NCBI RefSeq assembly: GCF_003003355.1
Contig: NZ_PVTQ01000004.1
Span: 124,001-188,000, forward strand
DNA length: 64,000 bases
Origin: Donghicola tyrosinivorans
GTDB taxonomy: Bacteria > Pseudomonadota > Alphaproteobacteria > Rhodobacterales > Rhodobacteraceae
Direction of reading: 5' to 3'
Shown here: piece by piece, positions 10,282 to 19,196 of the stretch
How positions within the stretch are numbered: the first letter of the stretch is position 1
How the letters are laid out: every line of letters begins with the position of its first letter
Notes under the pieces: model-generated
The model's input: the letters and a program-made list of their open reading frames with translations, nothing else
What the model was told of the DNA's origin: nothing
Databases searched by the model: none
Program-made: the position numbers and the translations under genes

Positions 10282-10682
10282 TTGCCGAAGGAACTTGTCG
10301 AATTCTAGGGTGAAGCCACGATCTGATGCAAGGTGCCACCTGAGGTTTTTGTAGATCGCTCTCGGCTCTGACCGCTGCTGCTGCAATGGGTGCGGTGCCG
10401 CGCTACATTCTTTCAAGGCAGGAGGGAGCCGCCTATCACTAAGAGTGTGCATCGGCCCAAGCGCGTCCTCTTGAAAGGCGGGAACTGTGCTATAATCTCA
10501 ATAGGATGGACCGGATTTCATTGTTGCAAGGCCGGTCGCGCTGTCCTGAGTGATGCCGTCATGGATGCACGGTTGGCGCGAAGCTTGCAGCCCTGATTTC
10601 CGGAGAGCGCCGCGACACGCGCTAACGTGGACTTGGTTGGAGGATGTGCCAGAGGTCGCGGCAAGAACGGGAGTTTGAGCCT
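10282..10682. other. 401-base intergenic region, possible promoter
   Basis: No convincing gene on either strand. TTGAAA at 10471-10476 and TATAAT at 10491-10496 resemble a promoter reading right towards the DUF2235 gene, but the 14-base spacer is short for sigma-70. If used, the transcript would have a leader of about 180 bases. Confidence 0.3.
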
Positions 10683-11774
10683 ATGGAACTGCCTTGGAAG
10701 GAACATGTGTTGGACTGGCTGGGTCTGCGGCCCCAGTCCCGCCATTCGGCCAAGGGCAAGGGACGGGCGCCGACAACCCATGTGATTGTTCTGGATGGCA
10801 CCATGTCCACGCTGACCCTTGGAATGGAGACCAACGCGGGCCTGACCTACCGTCTGCTGACCGAGATGTCGCCGCAGGTTTCCCTGTTCTATGAGGCGGG
10901 CATCCAGTGGCACGACTGGCGCAGCCTGTCGGATGTGACCCACGGGCGCGGGTTGAACCGGCAGATCCGGCGGGCCTATGGCTATCTGGCCTCGCGCTAC
11001 AAACCGGGAGACCGGATCTTTCTGTTCGGCTATTCGCGGGGCGCTTTTGCCGTGCGCTCATTGGCAGGGGTGATTGACCGGATCGGGCTGCTGAAAGCCT
11101 CGGACGCGAATGTGCGCAACATCCGGCAGCTTTACCGCATCTATCGGCGCGGGGTGCATGAGACCGATCAGCCGTTCCTGAATCGCGTCTGCCTGCAAAA
11201 CGTCGAGATCGAGATGATCGGCGTTTGGGACACCGTTAAGGCCTTGGGCAACCGCTTGCCCTATCTGGCGGCCCATGCGGATAAGGAACACGATTTCCAC
11301 AGTCACCATCTGGGTCGCCATGTGCGCCACGGCTATCACGCCTTGGCACTCGATGAGACGCGCACCGCCTTCGCGCCGATCCTTTGGGAGAGCAATCCGG
11401 ACCATGACACCCATCTAGAGCAGGTCTGGTTTCGCGGCAGCCACGGTGACGTGGGCGGGCAGTTGGGCGGTTTCCTTGAGGCGCGTCCCCTGTCCAATAT
11501 CCCGCTGGTCTGGATGCTGGAGAATGCTGAGGGCTGCGGTTTGCCTCTGCCGTCGGGTTGGCGGCGGCGCTTTCCGACCAGCATGAAGGCGCCTTCGGTC
11601 GGCGCGTGGCGCGGGTGGGGCAAGATATTCCTGTCGCGCAGTCCCCGCATTGTAGGGGCTGATCCCTCCGAGCGGTTGCACGACAGCATTCGTCAGCGGC
11701 AGCCTGAGTTCCAATGGGCCTCTCAGGTCGCTATGCCGCCGATGCCGCCCAATCCTGAAATCCGGTTAAGTTAG
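10683..11774 (+). CDS. DUF2235 alpha/beta-hydrolase domain protein
   Basis: The 363-residue product belongs to the DUF2235 family (uncharacterised alpha/beta hydrolases, which includes Tle1-type T6SS phospholipases). It shows VIVLDGTMSTLTLG near residue 35, the nucleophile elbow FGYSRGAFAVRSLAG with the catalytic Ser in GYSRG, VWDTVKALG, and the late motif WFRGSHGDVGG. It has no signal peptide and no T6SS genes nearby, so an effector role is not supported. ATG 10683 is chosen over an upstream start lacking homology. Its 3' end overlaps the convergent thioesterase gene by 9 bases. Confidence 0.8.
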   Translation: MELPWKEHVLDWLGLRPQSRHSAKGKGRAPTTHVIVLDGTMSTLTLGMETNAGLTYRLLTEMSPQVSLFYEAGIQWHDWRSLSDVTHGRGLNRQIRRAYGYLASRYKPGDRIFLFGYSRGAFAVRSLAGVIDRIGLLKASDANVRNIRQLYRIYRRGVHETDQPFLNRVCLQNVEIEMIGVWDTVKALGNRLPYLAAHADKEHDFHSHHLGRHVRHGYHALALDETRTAFAPILWESNPDHDTHLEQVWFRGSHGDVGGQLGGFLEARPLSNIPLVWMLENAEGCGLPLPSGWRRRFPTSMKAPSVGAWRGWGKIFLSRSPRIVGADPSERLHDSIRQRQPEFQWASQVAMPPMPPNPEIRLS

Positions 11775-12224
11775 CACCATCATCGTGGTCGAGGCGTTGG
11801 CGTAAAGCTTGCCATCCTCGATCCCGCGGATTTCGGCACGGGCGACGCCGGTGCTGCGGCCCACGTGGTCTGCCACGCCGATGGCGCGCACGGGGACGCC
11901 CACGGGAATCGGGCGCATGATGTTGATTTTCAGCTCTAGCGTGACGGCCTTTTGACCCTTGTCCATGGTGCTGTTCACCGCGCCGCCAACGGCGCTGTCC
12001 AGCAGTGTGGCGTACCAGCCACCGTGGGTCATGCCGATCAGATTGCCGTGTTCTTCCTGCGGGCTGCCTTCCAGCGTGACGCTGCCGGGCTCTACATGGG
12101 TCATGGTGAAATTCATCACTGCCCAGATGGTGGGCGAGGGGCTGTCGCCCGCAATCACGGCGCGCAAACTATCAAGCCCGCTCAGGGCGGGCTTCATGGG
12201 GGTATTGTGATCCAAGGGGTTCAT
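11766..12224 (-). CDS. PaaI-family thioesterase (hotdog fold)
   Basis: The 152-residue product has the PaaI/YbgC-like hotdog core: HGNLIGMTHGGWYATLLDSAVGGAV (the HGG motif and the helix of the hot dog), then VTLELKINIMRPIPVG. Such enzymes hydrolyse acyl-CoA thioesters, here of unknown substrate. It lies downstream of metF on the same strand. A TTG start at 12287 would overlap the metF stop by 8 bases and suggest coupling; ATG 12224 fits the family's usual length better, so the start is uncertain. Confidence 0.82.
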   Translation of the reverse strand: MNPLDHNTPMKPALSGLDSLRAVIAGDSPSPTIWAVMNFTMTHVEPGSVTLEGSPQEEHGNLIGMTHGGWYATLLDSAVGGAVNSTMDKGQKAVTLELKINIMRPIPVGVPVRAIGVADHVGRSTGVARAEIRGIEDGKLYANASTTMMVLT

Positions 12225-12279
12225 CACTGGTCTTTCGTCGGGGGCATTCTGCACCTGCACAATGCCCCGTTCGGAAAGA

Positions 12280-13146
12280 TCAGGCAACGTTCTCTAGTTT
12301 GACCTGAGGAGTGACGCCGATGGCGTGGCACACGTCGCGGGTCAGCTCGGGACGGTTCAGGGTGTAGAAGTGCAGGTCTTCGACACCTTCGCGCAGCAGC
12401 TCGTCGCAGAGTTCGGTGCAAAGGGCAGTCGCCAGCAGGTCCTGACGATTATCACGGATCGCCTTGTCGAAGGCTTCATCCAGCCATGCGGGGATCGAGG
12501 TGCCACAAGCCGCCGAGAATTTCTTGACGCCTTTCCAGTTCTCGATCGGCAGGATGCCGGGGATGATCGGCGCGGTGATGCCCGCATCGGCACATGCATC
12601 GCGGAACCGCAGGAAGGTTTCGGCCTCAAAGAAGAACTGGGTCAGGGCTTCGGTCGCGCCAGCGTCCAGCTTGCGCTTCAGCCATTCCACGTCCGCTTTG
12701 TGGTCGGTCGCTTCGGGGTGCTTTTCAGGATAGGCGCCCACACGCAGGGTGAACTTGCCTGTGTCTGCCAGCGCGCTGATCAGCTCGCAGCTGTCGGCGA
12801 AGCCTTCGGGGTGCTTCTGGAAGCCGCCCGAGCCCTTCGGCGGATCGCCACGCAGGGCGACGATCTGGTTGATGCCCGCTTCAGCGTAGCTGTTGGCGAT
12901 GTTCAGGGTCTCATCCTTAGTGGCGTTGACGCAGGTCAGGTGCGCGGCCACAGGCAGACCGGTGGTCTTGTGCAAGGTTGTCACCGCCTCATGGGTCAGA
13001 TCACGGGTGGTGCCACCAGCGCCGTAAGTGACCGAGATAAAGCGGGGTCCCATGGGGGCCAGCACCTGCACAGTATCCCAAAGGCGGAACGATGCTTCCA
13101 GCGACTGGGGCGGGAAGAATTCGAAAGAGATGCGCGGTGCGGTCAT
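12280..13146 (-). CDS. metF: Methylenetetrahydrofolate reductase
   Basis: Flavoenzyme reducing 5,10-methylene-THF to 5-methyl-THF, the methyl donor for methionine synthesis. The 288-residue product has the hallmark SFEFFPPQ near the N-terminus, ISVTYGAGGTTRD, the HLTC motif, VALRGDPPKG and the FFFEAETFLRF stretch. The start ATG at 13146 is preceded by AAAGGAG. It is divergent from a MetR-like regulator with a palindromic operator candidate between them, so methionine-responsive control is likely. Together with fhs and folD it forms a nearby C1-to-methionine set. Confidence 0.96.
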   Translation of the reverse strand: MTAPRISFEFFPPQSLEASFRLWDTVQVLAPMGPRFISVTYGAGGTTRDLTHEAVTTLHKTTGLPVAAHLTCVNATKDETLNIANSYAEAGINQIVALRGDPPKGSGGFQKHPEGFADSCELISALADTGKFTLRVGAYPEKHPEATDHKADVEWLKRKLDAGATEALTQFFFEAETFLRFRDACADAGITAPIIPGILPIENWKGVKKFSAACGTSIPAWLDEAFDKAIRDNRQDLLATALCTELCDELLREGVEDLHFYTLNRPELTRDVCHAIGVTPQVKLENVA

Positions 13147-13172
13147 GGATAAACTCCTTTGCTATGTCGCTC

Positions 13173-13200
13173 TTGTCTCACAAACGTCGTTGTGAAACAA
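13173..13200. promoter_or_regulatory. Candidate LysR/MetR operator between metF and metR
   Basis: Two overlapping symmetry patterns lie in the 93-base divergent spacer: TTGT-CTC-ACAA (13173-13183) and TTGT-GAA-ACAA (13190-13200), centres 17 bases apart, with TCACAA-N6-TTGTGA (13178-13195) joining them. This spacing suits a tetrameric LysR-type regulator. Confidence 0.5.
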
Positions 13201-13239
13201 ACTCATTATCTTCAAGATCAACATGAGCCGAACAGCAAG

Positions 13240-14145
13240 ATGCACATCGAGTTCCGTCACCTGCGCAGTATCAAGGCGATCCATGAGGCGGGCGGTCTGG
13301 CCCGTGCTGCCGAAGTCCTGAACATCACTCAGTCCGCTTTGTCCCACCAGATCAAAGGGTTAGAGGAGCAGTGCGGGGTTGAGTTGTTCGTGCGCAAATC
13401 CAAACCGCTGAAATTGTCGGCCGCCGGATTGCGACTTTTGCGGGCGGCGGAACGGATTCTTCCTGAAGTCGAAGCGATTCAAGATGAATTTATGGGATTG
13501 CGGGCGGGCAAATCGGGCCGTCTGCACATCGCCATCGAATGTCACGCCTGTTTTGAGTGGCTGTTCCCCGTGTTGGAGCAGTTCCGCAAGCTGTGGCCCG
13601 ATGTGGATGTGGACATCCGCCCTGGTCTGGCCTTCGACGCGCTGCCCGCGCTTGAAAAGGAAGATGTGGATGTGGTCGTTAGCTCTGATCCAGAAGAGCT
13701 GAAGGGCATCCAGTTTGAGCCGCTGTTTGACTATCACCCGATCTTTGTCGCTTCAAAGGACAACCCGCTGGCGCAAAAGCCCTATATTGATGCGCAGGAT
13801 TTCCGTGGCGAGACACTGATCACCTATCCGGTCGAACGCTCGCGTTTGGATATCTTTAACCAGCTGTTGATCCCCGCCAAGGTGGAACCCGCGAACGTGC
13901 GGCAGGCGGAACTGACGGCGGTTATCCTGCTGCTGGTTGCCTCGAACCGCGGGGTCGCGGTGCTGCCCGACTGGGTTGTGCGTGAGGTGAAGTACAATAG
14001 TGACTACGTGACATTGCCGCTGACAGAACACGGGATCACCCGCCGTCTTTATGCCGCTATACGCGAAGATGACCGGCAAAAGCCCTACATGGTTGATCTG
14101 CTGCGTCTTGCAGGGCAGGAAGCACATAAACTCCAGTCCGTTTGA
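13240..14145 (+). CDS. LysR-family regulator, MetR-like
   Basis: The 301-residue product is a LysR-type transcriptional regulator: an N-terminal HTH (about residues 5-65; IHEAGGLARAAEVLNITQSALSHQIKGLE) and a periplasmic-binding-like effector domain. The sequence (MHIEFRHLRSIKAI start, HACFEWLFP, FDYHPIFVASKDNPLA) resembles MetR, the homocysteine-responsive activator of methionine genes. Divergence from metF supports this. ATG 13240 is chosen because it begins the conserved HTH segment; its ribosome site is weak. Confidence 0.82.
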   Translation: MHIEFRHLRSIKAIHEAGGLARAAEVLNITQSALSHQIKGLEEQCGVELFVRKSKPLKLSAAGLRLLRAAERILPEVEAIQDEFMGLRAGKSGRLHIAIECHACFEWLFPVLEQFRKLWPDVDVDIRPGLAFDALPALEKEDVDVVVSSDPEELKGIQFEPLFDYHPIFVASKDNPLAQKPYIDAQDFRGETLITYPVERSRLDIFNQLLIPAKVEPANVRQAELTAVILLLVASNRGVAVLPDWVVREVKYNSDYVTLPLTEHGITRRLYAAIREDDRQKPYMVDLLRLAGQEAHKLQSV

Positions 14146-14216
14146 GACGGATTCGGCCCTTGGCAACAGGGCTTTCACGGCGTAAACGAGCCTCTTGAGA
14201 CAAAGGAGCCGGACGG

Positions 14217-15008
14217 ATGCAGGGCAGCGCAAATCTGAACATCATGATCAAGGCGGCACGCAAGGCGGGCCGGTCGCTGGTCAAGGACTTCCGCGAAGTC
14301 GAAAACCTTCAGGTCTCGCGCAAGGGCGCGGGCGATTTCGTGAGCCGTGCCGATCTGGCCGCCGAAGCTATCCTGCGCGAAGAGCTGCTGGGTGCCCGTC
14401 CCACCTATGGCTACCTTGGTGAAGAGACCAAGGAAGTTGAGGGCGAAGACCCGACCCGTCGCTGGATCGTTGACCCGCTGGACGGTACCACCAACTTTTT
14501 GCACGGTATGCCTCACTGGGCGATCTCGATCGCGCTGGAACACAAGGGCCAGATCGTGTCGGGCGTCGTCTATGACCCCGCCAAGGACGAGATGTTCTAC
14601 GCGGAAAAAGGCGCTGGCTGCTGGCTGAACGACCAGAAGCGTCTGCGTGTGTCGGGCCGTCAGAAGATCGTCGACTCGGTTTTCGCGACCGGCGTTCCGT
14701 GGGGCACCAAGCATACGCTGCCTGCCACCATCCGTGACCTTAGCCGTCTGATGCCCGAATGCGCGGGCGTGCGTCGTTGGGGCTCGGCCGCGCTAGATTT
14801 GGCTTATGTGGCCGCTGGCCGCTATGAGGGCTACTGGGAACGCGAAATGAAGATCTGGGACTTTGCGGCAGGCATGCTGCTGGTGTCCGAAGCAGGCGGC
14901 ATGGTCGGCCCGATCCGCGAAGGTCGCGATCCGCTGGTGGATGGCGAAATTCTGGTGTCGAACCCCGACGTCTACGATCGCTTTTCCAAGATCATCCGCG
15001 AGATTTGA
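14217..15008 (+). CDS. Inositol monophosphatase family protein (SuhB-like)
   Basis: Metal-dependent phosphatase of the inositol monophosphatase superfamily. The 263-residue product shows the metal-binding motifs GEET (about residue 68), WIVDPLDGTTNFLHG, and WDFAAGMLLVSEAGG near the C-terminus. SuhB-type members hydrolyse inositol-1-phosphate, and in enterobacteria SuhB also acts in rRNA antitermination; the role here is not determined. It starts at ATG 14217 behind AAAGGAG and is followed by a good terminator. It stands alone downstream of the metR-like gene. Confidence 0.92.
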   Translation: MQGSANLNIMIKAARKAGRSLVKDFREVENLQVSRKGAGDFVSRADLAAEAILREELLGARPTYGYLGEETKEVEGEDPTRRWIVDPLDGTTNFLHGMPHWAISIALEHKGQIVSGVVYDPAKDEMFYAEKGAGCWLNDQKRLRVSGRQKIVDSVFATGVPWGTKHTLPATIRDLSRLMPECAGVRRWGSAALDLAYVAAGRYEGYWEREMKIWDFAAGMLLVSEAGGMVGPIREGRDPLVDGEILVSNPDVYDRFSKIIREI

Positions 15009-15028
15009 TCAGACCCTGATCGAATTTG

Positions 15029-15054
15029 AAAACCGGCCCTTGTGGCCGGTTTTT
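15029..15054 (+). terminator. Terminator after the inositol phosphatase gene
   Basis: The perfect 10-bp stem AAAACCGGCC/GGCCGGTTTT with a 5-base loop lies 20 bases past the stop and just before the end of the convergent rhomboid gene, so it may serve both strands. Confidence 0.9.
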
Positions 15055-15067
15055 GCGTTTCAGGACC

Positions 15068-15835
15068 TTAGTTGCCCCAAGGGTTTTTCCGTTTGCGGCG
15101 CGAGATGACCGGCACGCGGGTCGCATGCCAGCGATAGTTGGCCGCCGCATGGGGCGGGTGGCCTTCGTGGCGGTGCCAGAACCCCTGACCGCCAAGGCGC
15201 TTCCACAGGGGATAGGCCAGCGCGGCTCCCGCGACAAAGCCCCCAGCGTGCGCCCAATAGGCCACGCCGCCCATATCCGCCACGCTACCAATGCCGCCAA
15301 AGACCTGCATGGCGAACCAAAGGCCAAGGATCAGCCAAGCGGGAATGGTGAAAATCTTGAAAAAGATGACGAAGATGAACAGCACATCAACGCGGGCTTT
15401 GGGGTAAAGCAGCAGATAGCCCCCCAGAACCCCCGCAATTGCGCCTGATGCGCCCACCATCGGAATTTGCGAAAAGGGTGCCGTGATCACCTGTGCCAGT
15501 GCCGCCAGAACGCCACAGGCCAGATAGAACAGCACGAACCGCGCCTTCCCCAGCGCGTCTTCCATATTGTCGCCGAAGATCCAAAGGAACAGCATGTTCC
15601 CCGCGATATGAGCCAGTGATCCATGCATGAACATGGACGTCACCAGCGTATAGACCTGATTGCCGGAACTCACCCGCGCCGGAAACAGGGCCCACGCGTT
15701 GTAGAATTCCTCAAGCCGGTCAATCGGGGTGATCAGGGGCCAATGCAAAAAGAACACACCGATGTTCATCGCGATCAGTGTGTAGGTGATGACAGGCATG
15801 CTGCCAGAGGGATTATGATCGCGGATCGGAAACAT
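15068..15835 (-). CDS. Rhomboid family intramembrane serine protease
   Basis: Inner-membrane protease that cleaves TM helices. The 255-residue product has at least six hydrophobic segments. It carries HIAGN (His76, Asn80), the catalytic serine in MVGASGAIAG (Ser130) and the catalytic histidine in YWAHAGGF (His196), so the active site is intact. The C-terminal tail is basic (SRRKRKNPWGN). The start at 15835 is preceded by GGGGGA. Substrates are unknown. It is divergent from the AsnC gene to its right. Confidence 0.93.
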   Translation of the reverse strand: MFPIRDHNPSGSMPVITYTLIAMNIGVFFLHWPLITPIDRLEEFYNAWALFPARVSSGNQVYTLVTSMFMHGSLAHIAGNMLFLWIFGDNMEDALGKARFVLFYLACGVLAALAQVITAPFSQIPMVGASGAIAGVLGGYLLLYPKARVDVLFIFVIFFKIFTIPAWLILGLWFAMQVFGGIGSVADMGGVAYWAHAGGFVAGAALAYPLWKRLGGQGFWHRHEGHPPHAAANYRWHATRVPVISRRKRKNPWGN

Positions 15836-16047
15836 TTCCCCCAGATTGACGCAGTGTCCTGTAAGGTCAAGGCGCGGAGCGTTTCGGGCTCAAAAACTGT
15901 CCCGAAAGTGATCCGTTTCCCGCGATTTACAGATATTCCACCATTGCCGCATCTGCACAATTGGCTCATGTAGATTTGTAATTCTCGCTGCGGGGCGCTT
16001 TGTGGCTGCCCGCGCTGACCGGTTTACTTCTAGGTAAGGACGCTGCC

Positions 16048-16524
16048 ATGCAGACCGAAAAAATCGAACTCGATCGCTTCGACCACGCCATCCTGAATGA
16101 ACTGGCCAGCGAAGCGCGGATCAGTGTCACCGAACTGGCAAAGCGGATCGGCCTGTCGAAATCCCCCACGCAGGCGCGTCTGCGCCGTTTGGAAGTGGCG
16201 GGCATCATCAAAGGTTATCGCGCCATGCTGGACCCTGTTCAGCTAGGTCTGAACCATGTGGCCTTCGTCGAGGTGCGCCTGCACGACACCACCGAAGCCT
16301 CGCTTCGGGCGTTCAATGCGGCGGTCTCCACTATTCATGAGATTGAACAGTGCCACCTGATCGCAGGCAGCTTTGACTATTTGCTCAAGGTCCGCACTAG
16401 CGACATCACCAGCTACCGTCAGGTGCTGGGTGAGAAAATCTCGTCGCTGCCTTGTGTCGCCCACACCTCGACCTTCGTGGTGATGGAGGCGGTCAAGGAA
16501 TCGATTCTCGGAGATGTGAATTGA
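16048..16524 (+). CDS. Lrp/AsnC family transcriptional regulator
   Basis: The 158-residue product has an N-terminal winged HTH (LDRFDHAILNELASEARIS, then LAKRIGLSKSPTQARLRRLE) and a RAM domain (FVEVRLHD ... HLIAGSFDYLLKV). The GSFDYLLKV stretch is typical of Lrp-like sensors of amino acids. ATG 16048 is chosen (AAGGA nearby) over an upstream in-frame start. It is not closely similar to the other AsnC protein at 9829. The regulated gene is unknown. Confidence 0.88.
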   Translation: MQTEKIELDRFDHAILNELASEARISVTELAKRIGLSKSPTQARLRRLEVAGIIKGYRAMLDPVQLGLNHVAFVEVRLHDTTEASLRAFNAAVSTIHEIEQCHLIAGSFDYLLKVRTSDITSYRQVLGEKISSLPCVAHTSTFVVMEAVKESILGDVN

Positions 16525-16556
16525 CCTAAAGCGTCCCGTGGTCCCACCATCGGGCC

Positions 16557-17096
16557 ATGCGAACGCTTTTTGCTCTTACCCTTTTGGCGCCCTCCGTGGC
16601 GCTGGCGGAATGCCCAACGGCGCCCGATCACTCGGCTGCGCTGGCGGGGCTGTTCGATCAGGCGCGCGCTGCCACCAGCCCTGCGGCAGGTGCAGAGCCC
16701 GCAAATCGCATGTGGGAGCTGTGGACCGACGCCCCCGACGGCCAAGCCCAAGACCTGCTGGATGCGGGGATGGAGCGTATCCGCATGTCGGACTGGGACG
16801 GGGCCAATAAGGCGCTGAACGCCTTGATTGACTACTGTCCCGACTATGCCGAGGGCTATAACCAGCGGGCGTTCGTATCCTTCCTGACCGACGATTTTGA
16901 AGCTGCCCTGCCGGATCTGGACCGGACCCTTAGTCTGTCGCCTACGCATGTGGGGGCGCTTGCGGGTAAGGCTTTGACACTGCTGGCTTTAGGCCGTCAG
17001 GCAGAGGGCCAAAAGGCGCTGAAGCAGGCGCTGGCCTTGAACCCGTGGCTCTCGGAGCGCACGCTGCTGTCAGAGCCGCCAGGTCAGGACATTTAG
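16557..17096 (+). CDS. Exported tetratricopeptide-repeat protein
   Basis: The 179-residue product has a cleavable signal peptide (LFALTLLAPSVALA) and two to three TPR units (about residues 70-165: WDGANKALNALIDYCPDYAEGYNQRAF, FEAALPDLDRTLSLSPTHVGA, EGQKALKQALALNPWLSE). TPR arrays bind partner proteins, so it is probably a periplasmic scaffold; no more specific role can be read. It lies 32 bases after the AsnC gene and may share its transcript. Confidence 0.8.
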   Translation: MRTLFALTLLAPSVALAECPTAPDHSAALAGLFDQARAATSPAAGAEPANRMWELWTDAPDGQAQDLLDAGMERIRMSDWDGANKALNALIDYCPDYAEGYNQRAFVSFLTDDFEAALPDLDRTLSLSPTHVGALAGKALTLLALGRQAEGQKALKQALALNPWLSERTLLSEPPGQDI

Positions 17097-17159
17097 CGCT
17101 CTATTCTGCGTTGCAATTTGATCGTCGATGGGTATGGTGCCGGTCCACACACCGCACGT

Positions 17160-17244
17160 GCCCGCGTGATGGAATGGTAGACATAGGGGACTTAAAATCC
17201 CTAGGCCTTGTGCCGTGCCGGTTCGAGTCCGGCCGCGGGTACCA
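17160..17244 (+). tRNA. tRNA-Leu (anticodon TAA)
   Basis: An 85-nt tRNA with a variable arm: acceptor GCCCGCG/CGCGGGT (the first pair is G-T), anticodon loop CTTAAAA with TAA at 17193-17195, T-arm GCCGG-TTCGAGT-CCGGC, discriminator A and encoded CCA. Confidence 0.97.
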
Positions 17245-17280
17245 CCGGAATTATTCTCCGAAAACAATCACTTTCGCCGT

Positions 17281-17321
17281 GTTCTTGAAACAAGAACGCC
17301 GCCCGTTTTACGGGGCGGCGT
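17281..17321. terminator. Double hairpin between tRNA-Leu and metG
   Basis: GTTCTTG-AAA-CAAGAAC (17281-17297) is followed by ACGCCGCCCG / CGGGGCGGCGT (17296-17321, one bulge) and a T-rich stretch. It lies between two convergent genes and is probably a bidirectional terminator. Confidence 0.7.
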
Positions 17322-17346
17322 GTGTTTGTTGCACGGGTGTTGCGGC

Positions 17347-19056
17347 TTAGCTGCGGGTGCCCGCAAAGCGGCCCTGCCACTCTTCGCGCTGCTCGTCGCT
17401 GATCTTGCCAAAGAGGTTGTCCGGAACCGCAAAGGCGTGACCTGCGGGCAGGCGCTTGACCGCATCTGCGGCGCTGCCGGGCCACTGGGCGTCAACCTTC
17501 ATGGCCTCATGCAGCTTGTCCGCCGCATCGGGAATGAAGGGGGCGGACAGAACCGCGTAAAGCGGGATCAGGTTCAGGGCAAAACGCACCTGACCGGCGG
17601 CCTTTTCGGGGTCTTCCTTGAAGGTCGACCAAGGGGCGGCCTCTTGCAGGTATTCGTTGCCCATGACCCAGATCGCACGCAGGGCACCAGCGGCCTTGCG
17701 AACCTCTTTGTCCTCCATGAACTGCTCATAGGCACGGATGTTTTCTTCCAGCGCGTCCATGAAAGCCTGATCCACGGGCAGATCGTCGCCGCCTGCTGGA
17801 ACCTCTTCGCCGAATTTCGAACGGCAGAATTTGGTAACGCGGCTGACAAAGTTCCCCAGCACGTCCGCCAGATCCTTGTTCACCGAGGCCTGGAAATTGT
17901 CCCAAGTAAACTCGCTGTCCGAAGATTCGGGCGCATGGCTCAGCAGCCACCAGCGCCAGTAATCTGCGGGCAGAATCTCCAACGCCTGATCCATGAACAC
18001 GCCGCGCCCGCGCGAGGTGCTGAACTGGCCGCCATCGTAGTTCAAGTAGTTGAACGATTTGATGTAATCTACCAGCTTCCACGGCTCGCCCGAGCCCAGA
18101 ATGGTCGCGGGGAAGGATAGGGTGTGGAAGGGGACGTTATCCTTGCCCATGAACTGGGTGTAGGTCACATCATCCGCGCCTTTGTCGGTACGCCACCAGC
18201 GTTCCCAGTCGGTGCCTTTGCCCGCATCGACCCATTCCTGACCACAGGCGATGTATTCGATGGGCGCGTCGAACCAGACGTAAAAGACCTTGCCTTCCAT
18301 GCCGTCCCAATCCTGATCGCCCTTCTTGACCGGAATGCCCCAGTCCAGATCGCGGGTGATGCCACGGTCTTGCAGACCGTCCCCATCGTTCAGCCATTTC
18401 TTGGCGATCGAGGTGGTCAGAACCGGCCAGCCCTCGCGGGTGTCGATCCACTCTTCCAACTGGTCCTTCATCTGGCTCTGGCACAGGTAAAGGTGCTTGG
18501 TTTCGCGCATTTCCAGATCGGTGCTGCCCGAAATGGTGGAATGCGGGTTGATCAGGTCCACGGGGTCCAACTGCTTGGTGCAGTTGTCACACTGGTCGCC
18601 GCGGGCGCTGTCAAAGCCGCAGTTGGGGCAGGTGCCCTCGATATAGCGGTCGGGTAGGAAGCGGCCATCGGCGTGGCTGTACATCTGCGTCTCGGAGACT
18701 TCGCGGATCAGACCCGCTTCGGCCAGACGGCCTGCGAAATGCTGGGTCAGCTTGTGGTTGGCCTCGGAGGATGAGCGGCCGAAGTGGTCAAACGACAGGC
18801 GGAAGCCGTCGGCGATCTTGGCCTGAACCTCATGCATCTCGGCGCAGTATTCGGCAACGGGCTTGCCTGCCTTGGCAGCGGCCAGCTCGGCGGGGGTGCC
18901 ATGTTCGTCGGTAGCGCAGAGGAACAGAACCTCATTGCCGCGACCGCGCTGGTAGCGGGCGAAAAGGTCTGCCGGCAGCTGGCTGCCCACAAGGTTGCCT
19001 AGGTGTTTGATGCCGTTGATATACGGAATGGCCGAAGTAATCAGGTGCCGTGCCAT
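17347..19056 (-). CDS. metG: Methionine--tRNA ligase
   Basis: Class I aminoacyl-tRNA synthetase charging tRNA-Met. The 569-residue product begins [20 protein letters not shown], the HIGH-type motif being HLGN. It has a four-cysteine zinc knuckle (CPNC ... CDNC, about residues 143-160). The KMSKS loop appears as FSTSRG in [16 protein letters not shown], so the first Lys of the classical motif is absent. There is no C-terminal tRNA-binding OB domain, typical of short MetRS forms. ATG 19056 has only a G-rich weak ribosome site. Confidence 0.96.
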   Translation of the reverse strand: MARHLITSAIPYINGIKHLGNLVGSQLPADLFARYQRGRGNEVLFLCATDEHGTPAELAAAKAGKPVAEYCAEMHEVQAKIADGFRLSFDHFGRSSSEANHKLTQHFAGRLAEAGLIREVSETQMYSHADGRFLPDRYIEGTCPNCGFDSARGDQCDNCTKQLDPVDLINPHSTISGSTDLEMRETKHLYLCQSQMKDQLEEWIDTREGWPVLTTSIAKKWLNDGDGLQDRGITRDLDWGIPVKKGDQDWDGMEGKVFYVWFDAPIEYIACGQEWVDAGKGTDWERWWRTDKGADDVTYTQFMGKDNVPFHTLSFPATILGSGEPWKLVDYIKSFNYLNYDGGQFSTSRGRGVFMDQALEILPADYWRWWLLSHAPESSDSEFTWDNFQASVNKDLADVLGNFVSRVTKFCRSKFGEEVPAGGDDLPVDQAFMDALEENIRAYEQFMEDKEVRKAAGALRAIWVMGNEYLQEAAPWSTFKEDPEKAAGQVRFALNLIPLYAVLSAPFIPDAADKLHEAMKVDAQWPGSAADAVKRLPAGHAFAVPDNLFGKISDEQREEWQGRFAGTRS

Positions 19057-19143
19057 GAGGTGCCCCCAGAATTCTGTTGTCCGGCCTCCCTTAGCGCATG
19101 AATCCCCGCTGTGCCAGCATCTCGGGGCGCTCTGGCATAGGTG

Positions 19144-19166
19144 AAAAATCTTCGCCGAAGATTTTT
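19144..19166. repeat. Near-perfect palindrome A downstream of the ImuA-like gene
   Basis: An 11-bp stem, AAAAATCTTCG against CGAAGATTTTT, with a single central base. In the leftward direction it ends in a T-run and may terminate the ImuA-like transcript. It shares the ATCTTCG core with palindrome B. Confidence 0.75.
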
Positions 19167-19173
19167 ACCCCGT

Positions 19174-19196
19174 CATAATCTTCGGCGAAGATTATG
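19174..19196. repeat. Near-perfect palindrome B, overlapping the ImuA-like stop codon
   Basis: An 11-bp stem, CATAATCTTCG against CGAAGATTATG, around one central base. It includes the TAA stop of the leftward gene at 19192-19194 and lies 7 bases from palindrome A. Confidence 0.75.

Noticed and set aside
10683-11774. Type VI secretion phospholipase effector
   Set aside because: The DUF2235 fold fits, but no T6SS genes, immunity gene or VgrG lies nearby; only the family name is kept.
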